Below, piece after piece: positions 35,720-47,274 of a stretch of DNA of 64,000 nucleotides (its first letter is position 1; each line of letters starts with the position of its first letter). Below the pieces are notes generated by a model that saw only the letters and a program-made list of their open reading frames with translations, was not told the DNA's origin and made no database searches. Origin of the DNA: Notospermus geniculatus (Eukaryota; Nemertea; Pilidiophora; Heteronemertea; Lineidae); NCBI GenBank assembly GCA_002633025.1, contig NMRB01001373.1:91502-155501 (forward strand), read 5' to 3'. Both the position numbers and the translations under genes were made by a program.

Positions 35720-35973
35720 CCTGGGCCGACGGCAGAGAAAGTCCGATAGTGCTATCGGCAGTTACTTATAACGCATTTTCCATTAACTAAACCGCCGATA
35801 GGCACCGAAACCACTATCGGACTTTCTGTGCGGTCGGCCCTGGGGCGGCCGTCACGAAACTCCGATAGCACTAACAGTGCCTAACTGAGAGGTATGCAAT
35901 GGCTTTTACCATTACAGAATTTCTCTGTTAGGCCCTGTTAGTGATATCGGAGTTACGTGGCGGTCGGCCCTGG
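35720..35973. mobile_element. Two adjacent MITEs with CGGTCGGCCCTGG ends
   Basis: The first has GAAAGTCCGATAGTGCTATC inverted as CCACTATCGGACTTTC; the second has CGAAACTCCGATAGCACTAA inverted as GTGATATCGGAGTTACG. Both end GGTCGGCCCTGG and they share a boundary near 35843. Confidence 0.65.
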
Positions 35974-36268
35974 ATGTTTTAAAAAGATATCACACGTTTG
36001 ATCAAAGAATAATATATATTTGATAAACAACATCCCATTAATTAGGGCAGAACGGTTAGGCAGAACCCCGCACCCCAAGAAAGGCCCGGTGTTCGTCTTT
36101 AAAATACGAATTGCCAAATGGTCGGCGAAACCACCGGACAACGTCAAAAGTTCCTTGTTGCTGTCTGCAGTAAAACCATTTCCTTCACATGGGAAACTTC
36201 ATCCAGAGTGAGAGGAACGTGGGAAGGATGGTTTTTGGTTGGTTCCTGTAGGTGAAAAGTGGCAGAAG

Positions 36269-36322
36269 TACCACTGCCCACACCCGTCAGCTGATGACAG
36301 CTGTCGGGTGTGGGCAGTGGTA
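36269..36322. repeat. Short hairpin
   Basis: TACCACTGCCCACACCCG and CGGGTGTGGGCAGTGGTA are exact inverses separated by a CAGCTG-containing loop of 18 bases. Confidence 0.75.
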
Positions 36323-37277
36323 TAAGTATTTAGGGATTTAAAATGGCCGTTTTGCCACGCCGCAGTGCAGTGTGCTACTTCACTGTGGTGGCTGCTAACT
36401 GATCCCTGTCAACTGCACAATACATTACAACAGACCGAGGGCCTATAATATCAATGCGTTGCCCTAATATATGATCCATTGTCGTTGCCTTGCCATGTCG
36501 AATAAAAGGACACATGTGTAGTACGAAGCTTACGAAGTGTAACACGCACAAACCTCAATAGGGCAACACTCGCCTCGTGGTACAATGTGGTAGGTCTGGC
36601 AACATGGGCAATCTTCGTTGAGGCGATCATGACGATGGCAGTACATGTATTAAGAAATACACATATACACCGGCGAACTTCGGAAACGTTCCGATCGGTG
36701 ATAAATAACCTTTGACCCGATGACGTTGCAATAAAATTCTCCCAACCTAAAACAGCCTCAAAGTTATAATCCGTAACACTTTTCAACGGTCTACCCGACT
36801 TGGACACTCCAAAATACACTTGTCCGGCCCTCCATAAACAAAATCCGCCTTCACACCGCGTAACGCCGGCATATTGGGTAAATTTATCACATTTCGCCTG
36901 AGCCCGTCTCTGAGGTGGAATGAGAGTGAGTGACCCGTGGTATTGATCAGTAGCGCTTCGCGCGTTTGCCGCTACGCGGCGTTCAGGGTCCTTGCGTCGA
37001 GGTCAACACCTACCATTCTTCTATGAAGACGACTTGTTGGGTAGAAAAACATTGGTGCTATCCTAACACAGGCGATAACTCAGTCAATGATTGGATATTA
37101 ACACTAGCGTTAGGATTGAACACCCACGTCAAACACTTTCACTCCCTTCACTGTTTTTCCAAGCGCAAAGTTTGAATTCCCAAGTAAAACACAAGGTCCA
37201 ACACTTCTTGCCTACGGTTGTAGGCCCAATCAACACCAACAGCAGGATTTAACCCACACAGCATTCATGCAAATTTT

Positions 37278-37679
37278 AGAATCCCCAATTTTCAATTCAA
37301 AATTAGCTTGATATTATTCCCTGATGATTTCTAAGAAATTCTGTGAAAAAAGTTTCGAAAAATCTCTTGTCGTTTTCAAGATATATCAAAATATCATCAG
37401 AAAAACATGCTATTTTTCGTTAAATTCTCCGTCTATTGAAGTAAATATGATGGAATAATCAGTATGAACTATTATGTTATCATGGTGGGCGACTGTTGAT
37501 GAAGGAAAAATATGAAAAATATGTGAACTTTCGAATGTTGCAAAATATCAAATTCATAAAAACTGATGATATTTTGATATATCTTGAAAACGACAAGAGA
37601 CAAGAGATTTTTCGAAACTTTTTTCACAGAATTTCTTAGAAATCATCAGCTAATTTTGAAATGAAAATTGGGGATTCAA
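37278..37679. mobile_element. Inverted repeat next to the intact GPCR stop codon
   Basis: Arms of about 120 bp (GAATCCCCAATTTTC... and its inverse GAAAATTGGGGATTC) end 22 bases after the receptor's stop, so the receptor's 3' UTR must run into it. Confidence 0.8.
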
Positions 37680-37701
37680 AACATTGTGTTTTTTCAGCAA
37701 G

Positions 37702-38823
37702 TCACTCGAGTGTCTGCGTGAAGGTTTGACTCGGATTGTAAACTGAGCTGACGTTTTCCGTTCTGCGACTCAAAGCCCGGAACATTCGGAATACCTCGCG
37801 ACGAAATTGTGTCCCGCTTACACAGTAGAGGAGGAAGTTGATGGTATTGTTCAGGTAGGCAAGAAAATTTGTTAGCGCATAGCTTAAGTCTTTTTGCGTA
37901 ACTTGTTTCCAAGTTATCGATTTGGTATGTGAAATATATATGAAATGGACAGAGGTTGGTAATGTTAATAAGATGAATACAACACTAACAGTGGTCAACA
38001 TATACGTCATACTGGTCAACTGAGATGACCGACCGTCAGATTGCCCACCAGGATTCTGAAGTTGTTTACGTTTTACCTGTCCTCTTACGACCTTGTATAG
38101 TATGGAACAATTACAAAACGCGATGACAAGGAATGGCAAACACGAATAGGCCAGTAAGTCGATCCAATGCCATACCTTCATCCAGAAGTACTCGTACTCC
38201 ATCTTTTCTCCGCAGATTAGTTCATTATACCTTGTGCGATACAAATGTTCAATAAACATTATTGGCGAATTTAAGACAAACAGAAAAATAAATAAAATGG
38301 TCAGACCTATGAAAGTCCATCTCCTTGTGCATATGGTTCTTGCCTTTAGAGGAAAAGATACAGATATCCACCTTTCTACTGTCAAACAAGCGACATTCCA
38401 ACTAGCGAAGTGGAGAAAAAAATATGTGAAAAAGACATGAACTGGGCAGGAAATGTACGACAGATGTCTAAGGTCGATGTGGAATAAATTCACGACCCAA
38501 TGACGAAGGAGTCCTGTCCAAAGCACAGCTGTGTCTACTGAAGCAAGTATGATAAGTAAAACCCTCGTGGAAGCTTTCCCAAACTTTCGTCTCAGTAAGA
38601 CTAGTATTGTTAAACCATTAAACAGTGTCCCAAATATTAATAGAAACGGAGGTACCCATTTCCAGAGGAGTAACTTAAGTCGCCATTCCCAGAATAGATT
38701 GAGATATTCGTCCAGGGTCATGTAATAAATTCCTTGAGTTACATGTACCCTTGGGTCAACTCCTGCCTCTGGTAGCGAAACAACCCCATTGGCATTGCTC
38801 GTCGTCAATTCGTGAATATTCAT
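37702..38823 (-). CDS. Rhodopsin-family (class A) GPCR, intact, single exon
   Basis: The 373-residue protein starts at ATG 38821-38823, with the stop at 37702. Seven hydrophobic segments are clear: TM1 about 56-77 (GTLFNG, conserved Asn69), TM2 about 86-110 (ASVD, Asp97), TM3 about 127-150 ending ERW instead of DRY, TM4 about 170-190, TM5 about 218-243, TM6 about 270-297 (FILLTLP) and TM7 about 313-335 (NTINFLLYCVSG in place of NPxxY). Cys126 at the TM3 start and Cys204 in the second extracellular loop can form the usual disulfide. The type resembles the large invertebrate set of peptide-like receptors (FMRFamide, thyrotropin-releasing-hormone or GPR139 annotations); I cannot name the ligand. 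It is a close relative of the broken receptor 3.4 kb away on the other strand, so the pair probably arose by local duplication. An inverted repeat ends 22 bases after its stop. Confidence 0.9.
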   Translation of the reverse strand: MNIHELTTSNANGVVSLPEAGVDPRVHVTQGIYYMTLDEYLNLFWEWRLKLLLWKWVPPFLLIFGTLFNGLTILVLLRRKFGKASTRVLLIILASVDTAVLWTGLLRHWVVNLFHIDLRHLSYISCPVHVFFTYFFLHFASWNVACLTVERWISVSFPLKARTICTRRWTFIGLTILFIFLFVLNSPIMFIEHLYRTRYNELICGEKMEYEYFWMKVWHWIDLLAYSCLPFLVIAFCNCSILYKVVRGQVKRKQLQNPGGQSDGRSSQLTSMTYMLTTVSVVFILLTLPTSVHFIYISHTKSITWKQVTQKDLSYALTNFLAYLNNTINFLLYCVSGTQFRREVFRMFRALSRRTENVSSVYNPSQTFTQTLE

Positions 38824-40275
38824 TTTCAACTATTAGAAAATTAATTGATGTCAAGAAAATACCCTGATCGAGACCCTCCTCGAATTGGTCCTCCAACGAA
38901 TGGTTCATAGGCTAAGCTCCGAAGAATCGAAGCAACAGTTTAATGAACACAGTTGAGGAATTAAAACGAAAATAAGTAAAGTATTTTCGTCGTTTTTTAT
39001 TACTTTCTTCTCATTCGCGAAATTCTGCATCACCAGCAGTAGCCAAGCGCCTACAAGATGGCGTCGATAGGAAGCCACCGTCTTCATTGCCGAGTACATT
39101 GAAGTCGAGGATTCTGGAACCTACTGCTTTAGGAATTCTGATTCCAAGAGTTCACCTGAAATTGAAATCATTTTAATATTCTTAAGGCGGGGGACTACCT
39201 ACAGCTGAGCTCATTCCCTGGTGGCAATCCACGGAACTTTCCTTAGTGTGCGCTGGTCAAACGACCAGTCATTCACATTCAGATTAAATCCGATCACCCT
39301 TTATTTTCGAAAACCAATCTTCAGTGTATAGTATGCCGACCCTAAATCTTTTGTGTCCACTGCGGGCATTGTTCACCTCTGTCGCTGGTGGTTTGGTCAC
39401 AAATGGCCGAACAGAGTTTACTCAAAGAGCGGGAATAGTGCAAATCTACATAACAAAGAAGTACCCCGGTAACTGGCGAGCGGTATGGAGTCGAATAATG
39501 GCCTTTGTGAAAGAGATTCGGAACTTCCAATACTTACATTTATGCCTAGTTTTTTGAATGTGGTGAACAGTTTGAACTCCATTTCAATTCTGCCTGATGC
39601 CGCGCAAATCGACCATATTTACCGTAAACTGTAGACCACCAAGTGACCAAGTCAGCAAAGTTCCAGTTACGGTGGAAGTATTAGTTCATCATCTGCACAG
39701 CGCAACAAGTTAATTGGTCTTGCACCATTAATGAGGGAAATACGCCTCATCAGTTGGAGGAATCTGATGCGACCATCACCATTACAGCTTCCGGGAGGAA
39801 ATTTTGCCGCAATTATCCAATTTTAGTATCACGTTGGTACACTGATATGGGGCCATGCAGACCATGATGGTTGATATCATGGTTCAGATTACAATAATCT
39901 GGCGCATTTCTTTTTAGGAATCCCAAAGTACGAAGCCGGGAAATTGATATGAAATTGAATATGAATAAGTGTTACATATAATCGGCGAGGGAAAATTACA
40001 ATTGGATTTTTTTGTCTCGTCACGCTCTGGAAGGATGAAGCGTGATTAAGCCAACGGGAAAATGAGTTTGAGAGACTACGGTTTGGGGGTCAAAAGGTCA
40101 AGGTCACCAAAGCAGTGCCTTTGTAAAAACCGCCTTTTGAGCGTAATAGTGAGTTTTCGCAAACCTGACGAAAAACGAAGTACAAAATACGAAATTGGAC
40201 TTCACTTCAAGGACCTAATTTATTTCTGGAGATGGTTGGTGCCACAGTTATCGCCTGCTGCAAGTGCGTCTTTTA

Positions 40276-40522
40276 AGCATGGCGCACACGAGCGATTTTT
40301 TTGAGCGATTTTCTAGGCGACTAGCCTTGCGACTACAGGAGCGACTGAACATATTTTTAGTTTTTTTAGGGTTTTTTTGACTCGTTTGCGACAAATGCTT
40401 CACTGGGAGATCAGTGATGTCGCGGATGACATAACTGATCGACCTCAAAGGTAATTATCGCATGCGACCTAGTAGTCGCATCGGTAGTCGCCCCCATTTT
40501 AGTCGCTCGTGTGCGCCATGCT
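40276..40522. mobile_element. Harbinger-like MITE, TTA target duplication
   Basis: AGCATGGCGCACACGAGCGA is inverted at the right (GCTCGTGTGCGCCATGCT), with TTA on both sides. It has landed inside another repeat (about 40145-40640) that is also present at 51655-52184. Confidence 0.75.
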
Positions 40523-41339
40523 TTAGCGTATGATTCAAGACCGATAGAGTTGTGGTGTATACACTTGTGGAAAGTTATCTTTCGTTTCCACTTCGTAGGT
40601 ACGAACTATCTCCTGAAATACATTAAAGCCGCACACTATACACCGCTACTCACTCCCCAGTTCGGCCGAATAGATAGTGCAACCTCATCTACAGGCGTGC
40701 GTAGTGTATTGAACCATAGAACCACATATTATAGCATTATCCTGCATCGAGGTTTTGGGAATCCCCTTGGGGAATCCCCAATGCTGTGTGTAGTCTTGCG
40801 CAGCCACATTCTCAACTTAGAGCTTGAAACTTTGCCAGATTTCAATCTCTAATGTCATACATAAGCGGCCATATTGAAATGGAAGGATATGTGATGCGGC
40901 GCGCCGATTACGCAGACTGGCGGAGTGTTCTTCCGCTAAGAAATAGTTCGCTAATATATAGTACTGAAATGACGAAAATCGCACATTTTATGATCATTTT
41001 GTTTACTTTAGTCCTCAATCATGTCAATAGTGTACTGATTCAATGCTGTCCATGCGTTTTACGTGAATTCTAGCGAGTAACTATTTGAGGGATTTCATCA
41101 CAACGTATATTATACGTTAGTGGCGAGAGCTACTTTCCCACTTGCCCGGCATGATCACCAAAATGTGTAAATAACTACCTTACTGGCGTGTCACTTCCAA
41201 GTTTACATACAGCGTATCAAATATATACCAATTTATTGATATTTGAGCGATAAACACGCCTTCAGACAGCCAGGGTTTGCAGGTGTTATATTTGTTCGCG
41301 GAGGTGGCTACTTGTCATGAGTGACGCGGTAGCCTAACA

Positions 41340-41365
41340 ATTCTGGTCGTGATCACGACCAGAAT
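41340..41365. repeat. Perfect 26-bp palindrome
   Basis: ATTCTGGTCGTGA and TCACGACCAGAAT meet without a spacer. Confidence 0.85.
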
Positions 41366-41773
41366 CGCTCCGCGCATGACTGTATGACATCCGAGGGGCT
41401 TTCCCGAACAACGACGGAAAGACCCGAGGTGTTCCGAATGCACCATATTTAAGCAGGCAATTTTCTGATTGACTGAAATTTGCGATTTCTTCCCATTCAG
41501 TCAATCCTGATAACTTGGCCCCAAAATGGTACCGGTATCTAAGTAAAGCTTNNCAAAGATAGTCATCCATGGCGGCTTAGGCCATGCCTAATACTGGGGG
41601 TTCAGCACAGTACAGGCATAGCTAGCTTCTGTATTGTATTGCCAAGGGAAAGCAATGAGGACCCTAACTTACTGTCTCAATAGGTGTCACTAGTTGTTGA
41701 AACTATTGAATTGAAAGCGACATTCAGGTCCTGATCAATTTCCCACACAAAAGACATCCATTTGAATAGGACC

Positions 41774-41883
41774 TGGGACCTGTTTCATAAAGTGAGTTAG
41801 GCTAATGGTTCCTTAACTTCAGCGCATTTTCCATTTGGTTAAAGGTGCCATTAGCTTAAAGTCACTTTATGAAACAGGCCCCT
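41774..41883. mobile_element. Hairpin MITE, TGTTTCAT(T/A)AAGTGA family
   Basis: CCTGTTTCATAAAGTGAGTT is inverted as AAAGTCACTTTATGAAACAGG apart from small changes; same family as 18353-18463. It directly abuts the next MITE. Confidence 0.75.
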
Positions 41884-42005
41884 GGGCCCATATTCATAAA
41901 ACCTTGCTAGCTTAGTTGCCTGCTAATTAAAGTGCCTAGTTTGTACAGGCCAATGTACACAATTAGCAGCCAACTGAGCTAGCAAGGTTTTATGAATATG
42001 GGCCC
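41884..42005. mobile_element. Hairpin MITE, GGGCCCATATTCATAAAACC family
   Basis: Exact inverted ends (GGTTTTATGAATATGGGCCC at the right). A relative with a lost left end is at 52298-52411, and the same outer motif starts the nest at 17040. Confidence 0.8.
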
Positions 42006-42037
42006 TGATTACTATGTGCTGCCCTCTATCATAGTTA

Positions 42038-42367
42038 GGCCATGTAAAAAAAATAGTTGGTTAGCATCCCTTCCCGCCATGGAAATCACACCTCCTCAAA
42101 ATTTTCAAAAAAACGTTCCAAAAATTGCCAAAACAATGATAAAATTGTAGGCTGGGATGCTTAAATAATTAACAACACAGGATAGAAAGTGGATAGAAAG
42201 TAGTTTTTATTTCAATTCCTACCTTTATATTTGGAATTACCCTCAGATTGCCATGATTACCATGGTAACATGCATGTCAAACTCAAAAAAATTTTAAAAA
42301 ACCTCCCGCCCTCCTCAGAAAACTGAGAGTGAAAGGATGGGGAACCAACTATTTTTTTACATGGCCT
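42038..42367. mobile_element. Inverted-repeat element
   Basis: GGCCATGTAAAAAAAATAGT at the left is inverted as ACTATTTTTTTACATGGCC at the right, with TTGGTT/AACCAA next to them. Confidence 0.75.
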
Positions 42368-42983
42368 TATGATCCCCACTGTGACGTCTACTGTGGTGTG
42401 GTGTGGATATGTATAGATCAGGTGGCTTCTCAAAAGAGGTTTCATATGTCGAAACGATGATACAAAATACATAATATTATATAGTTTCATCTTTAATTTT
42501 TACCACCTATACCGTAGCAGGGTGTTGTGTTTAAGGTTTAAGAGTTTGGAAAACACCACATGCAGCTACTGGGTAGGAAGATCAAGATCTTTGTCAACGT
42601 TGGGCATTACGTCGAGTGAAATCGCCACTCCGTGCTTGAGACTACATATTCTCTTATAGGATTTGGAAGAAAATTACGTCGACTTGGGATTCTGACTCGG
42701 ATCACATCAAAACCTGTAGTGTAAGAGTAACGAACCATGGAGACAGCCATATTAGAGAGGTTACGATCCTGAACGCGAACGGCGAACGTGAACGCGAGTG
42801 ATGTCAGTAGGCAGCCACGTGTGGCTAACCCACTCACGTTCGAACGCCGTTTCTTGTGCAGGAATTCCTCTTCCTAAATCTTTTGTCCTGAAGGAGGTCG
42901 CGGGCCTAGGTAATCCGAATGGCCTAGACAGATCTTCTTACGGAGGTCTTGGCTGTGAACCCCATATTCAAGGAATCAGTACT

Positions 42984-43071
42984 ATGACAGAAATTGTTGC
43001 TGTCTGACACAGTAATTGACTATCTGACAGCAAACTTTCGATAGAAAAGTGTCACGTGGAGCGGCGCCTTT
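42984..43071. repeat. Half copy of the 31276-31454 MITE
   Basis: GACTATCTGACAGCAAACTT and GTGTCACGTGGAGC correspond to the left arm of that element in reverse; the other arm is absent. Confidence 0.65.
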
Positions 43072-44133
43072 ACTCTAAGGTTAACCTTTAGCTATTTTTG
43101 CAGGCCAGAATACAAAAGCCTCAAAGTATACCTTAGAGTAAGGAGGCTTCTACGTAGAATACGGGCCCGAATACGGGCCGTAATGCGCGTATGCAACTTT
43201 TTTTGTGAGGAAAGCTGGATTCAGGGACGTGGCTCAGTCGTGACGTCCTTGCCAACAGTTATCATCGCCTAGCAAAAATGCGTACGATTTCTTCTCCCAT
43301 ATGTACAACCTCGTCCCCAGGATCTAACTCGAAATTTCGGTCTCACACACCAGTGAGGCGCCCAGGCTACCACGGAGCCTGACCTGGAGCGACGTCGATA
43401 TTCACATCATCATCTCCTAAAGCATGTGGCGCCGACAATATCGTCATGGCACACATCATATCATACATTTTTGGAAAGCTTGCAGCTCAGAGAACACCTC
43501 TGGCCAATTTTCAAAATCATCCAGCTCTATATTGATTGTTGAAGATGGCAATTCCAAATCCGACACGTGCCTTGAAAATGGCAAAAAACCTGGAAATCTA
43601 CTCCAAGGCCTACAAACATCACAATTACCATGGGTATGAGAAAAAAAAATTTCTCAACCATGTGCTTGCCTCCATAACAAATCCAAAATGCAAGCATTAT
43701 AGATATGTCATGAAAAAATGGGGGATCATAGCAGTTTTTTTTCGCTATGGCCCTTCAAAATCTCACCTTCATAATTCGCGCCATTGAACAGGAGCCGACC
43801 TTGACCGACCTACTTTTCAGCTATAAATAGCTGGCCAGGCATGAACACTGTATTCTTGCGCACAGGGCACTGGTAATTTGCTCATCAAATCTCCAAAACT
43901 ATCTCTTCACAAAACAACTAAGACATTAGTCTTAAAGAAATTAAAAATCGGCACACGATAGGACCATATATATGGATGGAAATCAATCGTGTTTAAAGTA
44001 CTAGATTTTTGGGGGGTGACAAATTGGGCCTCGTCCCCACTGGTGAGTGAGCCCTTCTTCTGCTTTTGCCTTGGGACGAGGTCATTTTCGGCTTCGGTCA
44101 TTAGACCCTGGGTTCACTTCCAAGATTCTTGGC

Positions 44134-44840
44134 ACTAGGTTTTTGAAAAGAAACTTGGTTTCTTTAAAACAAACTTGGTTTTTGAAAAGAAACTTGGTTG
44201 TTTTAAAAGAAACTAGGTTTTTGAAAAGAAACTTGGTTTTTTTTAAAAAGAAACCATAAGTTTTTAAAAAGAAACTTGGTTTCTTTAAAAGAAACTAGGT
44301 TTTTGAAAAGAAACTTGCTTTCTTTAAAAGAAACTTGGTTTTTGAAAAGAAACTTGTTTTTTTTAAAAGAAAGTAGGTTTTTGAAAAGAAACTTGGTCTT
44401 TAAAAAAAGAAACCTGGTTTTTGAAAAGAAACAAGGCCAAGTTTGTTAAAAGAAACTAGGTTTCTTTAAAAGAAACTTGGTTTTTGAAAAGAAACTAGGT
44501 TTCTTTTCAAAAACCTAGTTTCTTTTAAAGAAACCAAGTTCCTTTTCAAAAACCTAGTTTCTTTTAAAGAAACCTGGTTTCTTTTCAAAAACTTGGTTTC
44601 TTTTTAAAAAACCAAGTTTCTTTTTAAAAACCTGGTTTCTTTTAAAACAACCAAGCTTCTTTTCAAAAACCCAGTTTCTTTTAAATAAACCTGGTTTCTT
44701 TTCAAAAACTTAGTTTCTTTTAAAAAAACTAAGTTTCTTTTCAAAAACTAGGTTTCTTTTAAATAAACTTGGTTTTTATAAAAGAAACCAAGTTTCTTTG
44801 AAAAGAAACCAAGTTTATTTAAAAGAAACCTGGTTTATTT
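44134..44840. repeat. 0.7 kb palindromic array of AAAAGAAACTTGGTTTTTG units
   Basis: From 44134 to about 44498 the plus strand repeats AAAAGAAAC(T)TGGTTT units of roughly 38 bases, and from there to 44840 it repeats their inverse (AAACCAAGTTTCTTTT). Units vary at single bases (CTTGG/CTAGG). It ends about 190 bases before the start codon of the downstream GPCR. Confidence 0.9.
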
Positions 44841-45025
44841 GAATTAATGAACAAACGGCTTGCCATAAGAGTCTGGTGGCACGAGAGTATGTGGGCGGTC
44901 GCTTTACCGCTGTCCCGTTCCACTGAATTTTGATTTGCAGAAGTGAAGAGGCCGAACTTCATCTGGTGGACTCGATGTGGTGTAGTATTTAATTGCAAAC
45001 GAGTTCTTGCTGAGTTCAAGAAATA

Positions 45026-46276
45026 ATGGCGAGGTCAAGGAATACGACTATGACAAGAACCTATCCAGGAATGGAACTAGCAATAGACATCATAAGCAAA
45101 TGGCCCGTCTATTTCATTGTTTTCTTTGGCCTTATTGGAAACACATTGTCTTTACTCGTCACAACCAAGAAGAGCAACCGTCGGTTCAGTACATGTGTAT
45201 ACATGGCAGGTTTGGCTGTGGTTGATACTGTGGTATTAGGAAATGAATTGATGCACACCCTGCTAGTAGTCCAGGGCCTTCTTGAAAATGCTGAAATAAA
45301 CTTGGTTTATATTAGGTGAGTCTTTTCTGGTCTCTCCAACTGAAAAGTGCCTGAGGAAGACCCCGGTTGGGGTCGAAAATTCGCAAGTTCTGGAAGTTGA
45401 CTTCTTGATATTTACCACCTTGTGTGTCAATTTTTGTGCTTTCTTCTTTGGGTTTATATAAGGTAGGTGGCGATCGCATTTTTTTTAAAACACCGAGGAA
45501 AAATGTTTAAAAAACCCGGGTGAGAAGACATCGATGCAACGACTTATGCCAGTCAAGAACTCATGGACCAAAATCTCTCTTTCAGTTCCAGTTTCTACTT
45601 TGGCGACGTTTTCGGCATCTCATCTGGTCTGTTTTTGGCAGAAATGAGTATCGACCGGACTATTGCTGTCACCATGCCAATGAAAGCCGCTTCAATATGT
45701 ACGACAAGAAGAACACTCAAGATCATAACAGCAACATGGCTTTTCCTAGCCATTTTCCACATCCAAGGATTCTTTTACTATGCTGTGCCAGACCCACCAG
45801 ATGGAAATGCTATTCTTGATTTTCCTCAAGCACAGTGGGTGGAATCCTTCTATCATTCCTTCATACTGGTGATAGGCACTATAGCACCCTTTTCCATCAT
45901 ACTTGTGTGCAACAGTATCATAATATACACCGTAAAACGGGCTAGGCAGCAAAGACAAAAGATGGAATCCCTTCCAAGGAAGCCAGTTCAGGAACCAAAT
46001 TTAACAGCAATACTATTGTTGACGTCATCAGTTTATGCTGTATGCTCAAGTCCGAAACGTGTTAATGATGTTATCGGTTCAACATATGATATGACTAATC
46101 CATATTGGGCAATACGTCATTCACTACAATTCTGGATTTGTAATGAAATATGGCTTACAAATTTTTCAGTTAATTTCTATTTGTATTTCCTTGCGGGTGG
46201 GCATAAATTTCGACGTGATCTCAAGGCCGTGTTTAAAACATGCTCCAGTGTAGTGGCAGTGGATTGTCGACACTAA
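45026..46276 (+). CDS. Rhodopsin-family GPCR, two exons, without the usual disulfide cysteines
   Basis: Exon 1 is 45026-45315 and exon 2 is 45586-46276. The donor AG/GTGAGT and acceptor CTCTCTTTCAG join in phase (IS/SSFYFGDV), giving 326 residues. TM1 (FFGLIGNTLSLLV), TM2 (GLAVVDTVVL), TM3 (FGISSGLFLAEMSIDRT, so DRT for DRY), TM4 (TATWLFLAIFHI), TM5 (IGTIAPFSIILVCNSIIIY), TM6 (AVCSSP) and TM7 (NFSVNFYLYFLAGG) follow in order, and an N-glycosylation site (NTT) is near the N-terminus. This subfamily differs from the other two receptors here. Neither the TM3-start Cys nor an ECL2 Cys is present, so the standard disulfide is missing in both partners. The 270-base intron falls just before TM3. Ligand unknown. 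Confidence 0.85.
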
Positions 46277-46402
46277 ATCATGGATCTCTAAAGCTGAGTT
46301 TACCAGACATCCGGAATGCGGTATTGGGATGCGGAATCCCCGGCGGAACGCGTTCCGCAATCCGCATTCCGCGTGTCAGCTAAACGTAGCTTTATGCGTT
46401 AA

Positions 46403-46525
46403 TAGGGAGGTTTCGCAAGCGCCCGGGTTAGGCCCTACGACGACGTTTATCTATTGTGTGGGTACCCACAATAGATAGATAAACGTCGTCGTAGGGCCTA
46501 ACCGGGCGCTTGCGAAACCTCACTA
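46403..46525. mobile_element. Nearly perfect 123-bp hairpin
   Basis: TAGGGAGGTTTCGCAAGCGC runs to a GGGTACCC centre and back, ending GCGCTTGCGAAACCTCACTA. The ends match those of the outer elements at 16162 and 51655. Confidence 0.85.
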
Positions 46526-47133
46526 ATATTTGACTGCCGACGTAGAGGGAGCCACCTAGCGGCAGCAATACGAACTACAACAAGAGAAGGACATCGGAGC
46601 GATGTCAATGGTTTCCGATGAGAAGTTTACACTCTAGAGCTAGTTAACTGTGACCTTGACCTCTGACCTTGAGAAGTATTGCGTAACTGGAACAGGGATC
46701 CTTGATTGAACCTATAGGAGATGGTTAATACACGATTCTAATTAGTGAAATTCTGAGTAGATTTGCATTTTAGAACTGGCTGACCATGACCTTGAGCCCT
46801 GACCTTGAAGGTCATTGCGTAATCAGATAGGTCATCCTTGATAACCTAGGTGTAGGTGAAGGTTTTAGGCTACCACCATCAGCAGGTTCATGTTATCTGT
46901 GACGGCTGNTAGTGCTCTACCTGGCCTCGGAGACAAGTTATTCAAGAAACAAGAGTGTGACAGACAAAATCTCAACTTTTGATATATCAATTTCACCATG
47001 AACCAGGTATCGGAGACTGGAAATTTTCATTCCATCTTGTAGCTCAGGTCATGAAACCTGGGGGTAGGTCACATTTCCAGGTCTGTAGCTTTTTCAGGAA
47101 CAAAGTTACAGGTGTGACAGACTGAACAGACAG

Positions 47134-47156
47134 ACACACACACACACACACAGACA

Positions 47157-47226
<70 letters not shown>
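47134..47226 (+). repeat. CA and CAGA microsatellites
   Basis: Runs of CA interrupted by CAGACAGA and ending in seven CAGA units. Confidence 0.95.
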
Positions 47227-47242
47227 CCATGACCAAACACAA

Positions 47243-47274
47243 TATGGTTTCCGATCTTGAGATCGGAAACCATA
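47243..47274. repeat. Short hairpin
   Basis: TATGGTTTCCGATCT and AGATCGGAAACCATA are exact inverses around a 2-base loop. Confidence 0.8.

Larger units (their letters stand above)
34342..37277. other. Spacer between the two related GPCRs
   Basis: It contains two MITEs side by side (about 35720-35843 and 35842-35973), a hairpin at 36269-36322 and unique-looking sequence. No gene is recognised. Confidence 0.45.
38824..44133. other. Spacer between GPCR genes, repeat-rich
   Basis: Elements at 40276-40522, 41774-41883, 41884-42005, 42038-42367 and 42984-43071, and a 26-bp palindrome at 41340-41365, are seen, together with NN at 41552-41553. No convincing exon was found; open frames here are short and unlike known proteins. 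Confidence 0.45.

Noticed and set aside
43318-43385. tRNA-like segment on the minus strand
   Set aside because: A weak box A and box B can be proposed, but spacing and stems do not make a tRNA.
44134-44840. CRISPR-like array
   Set aside because: Units are contiguous without spacers, inverted halfway, and the host is an animal.
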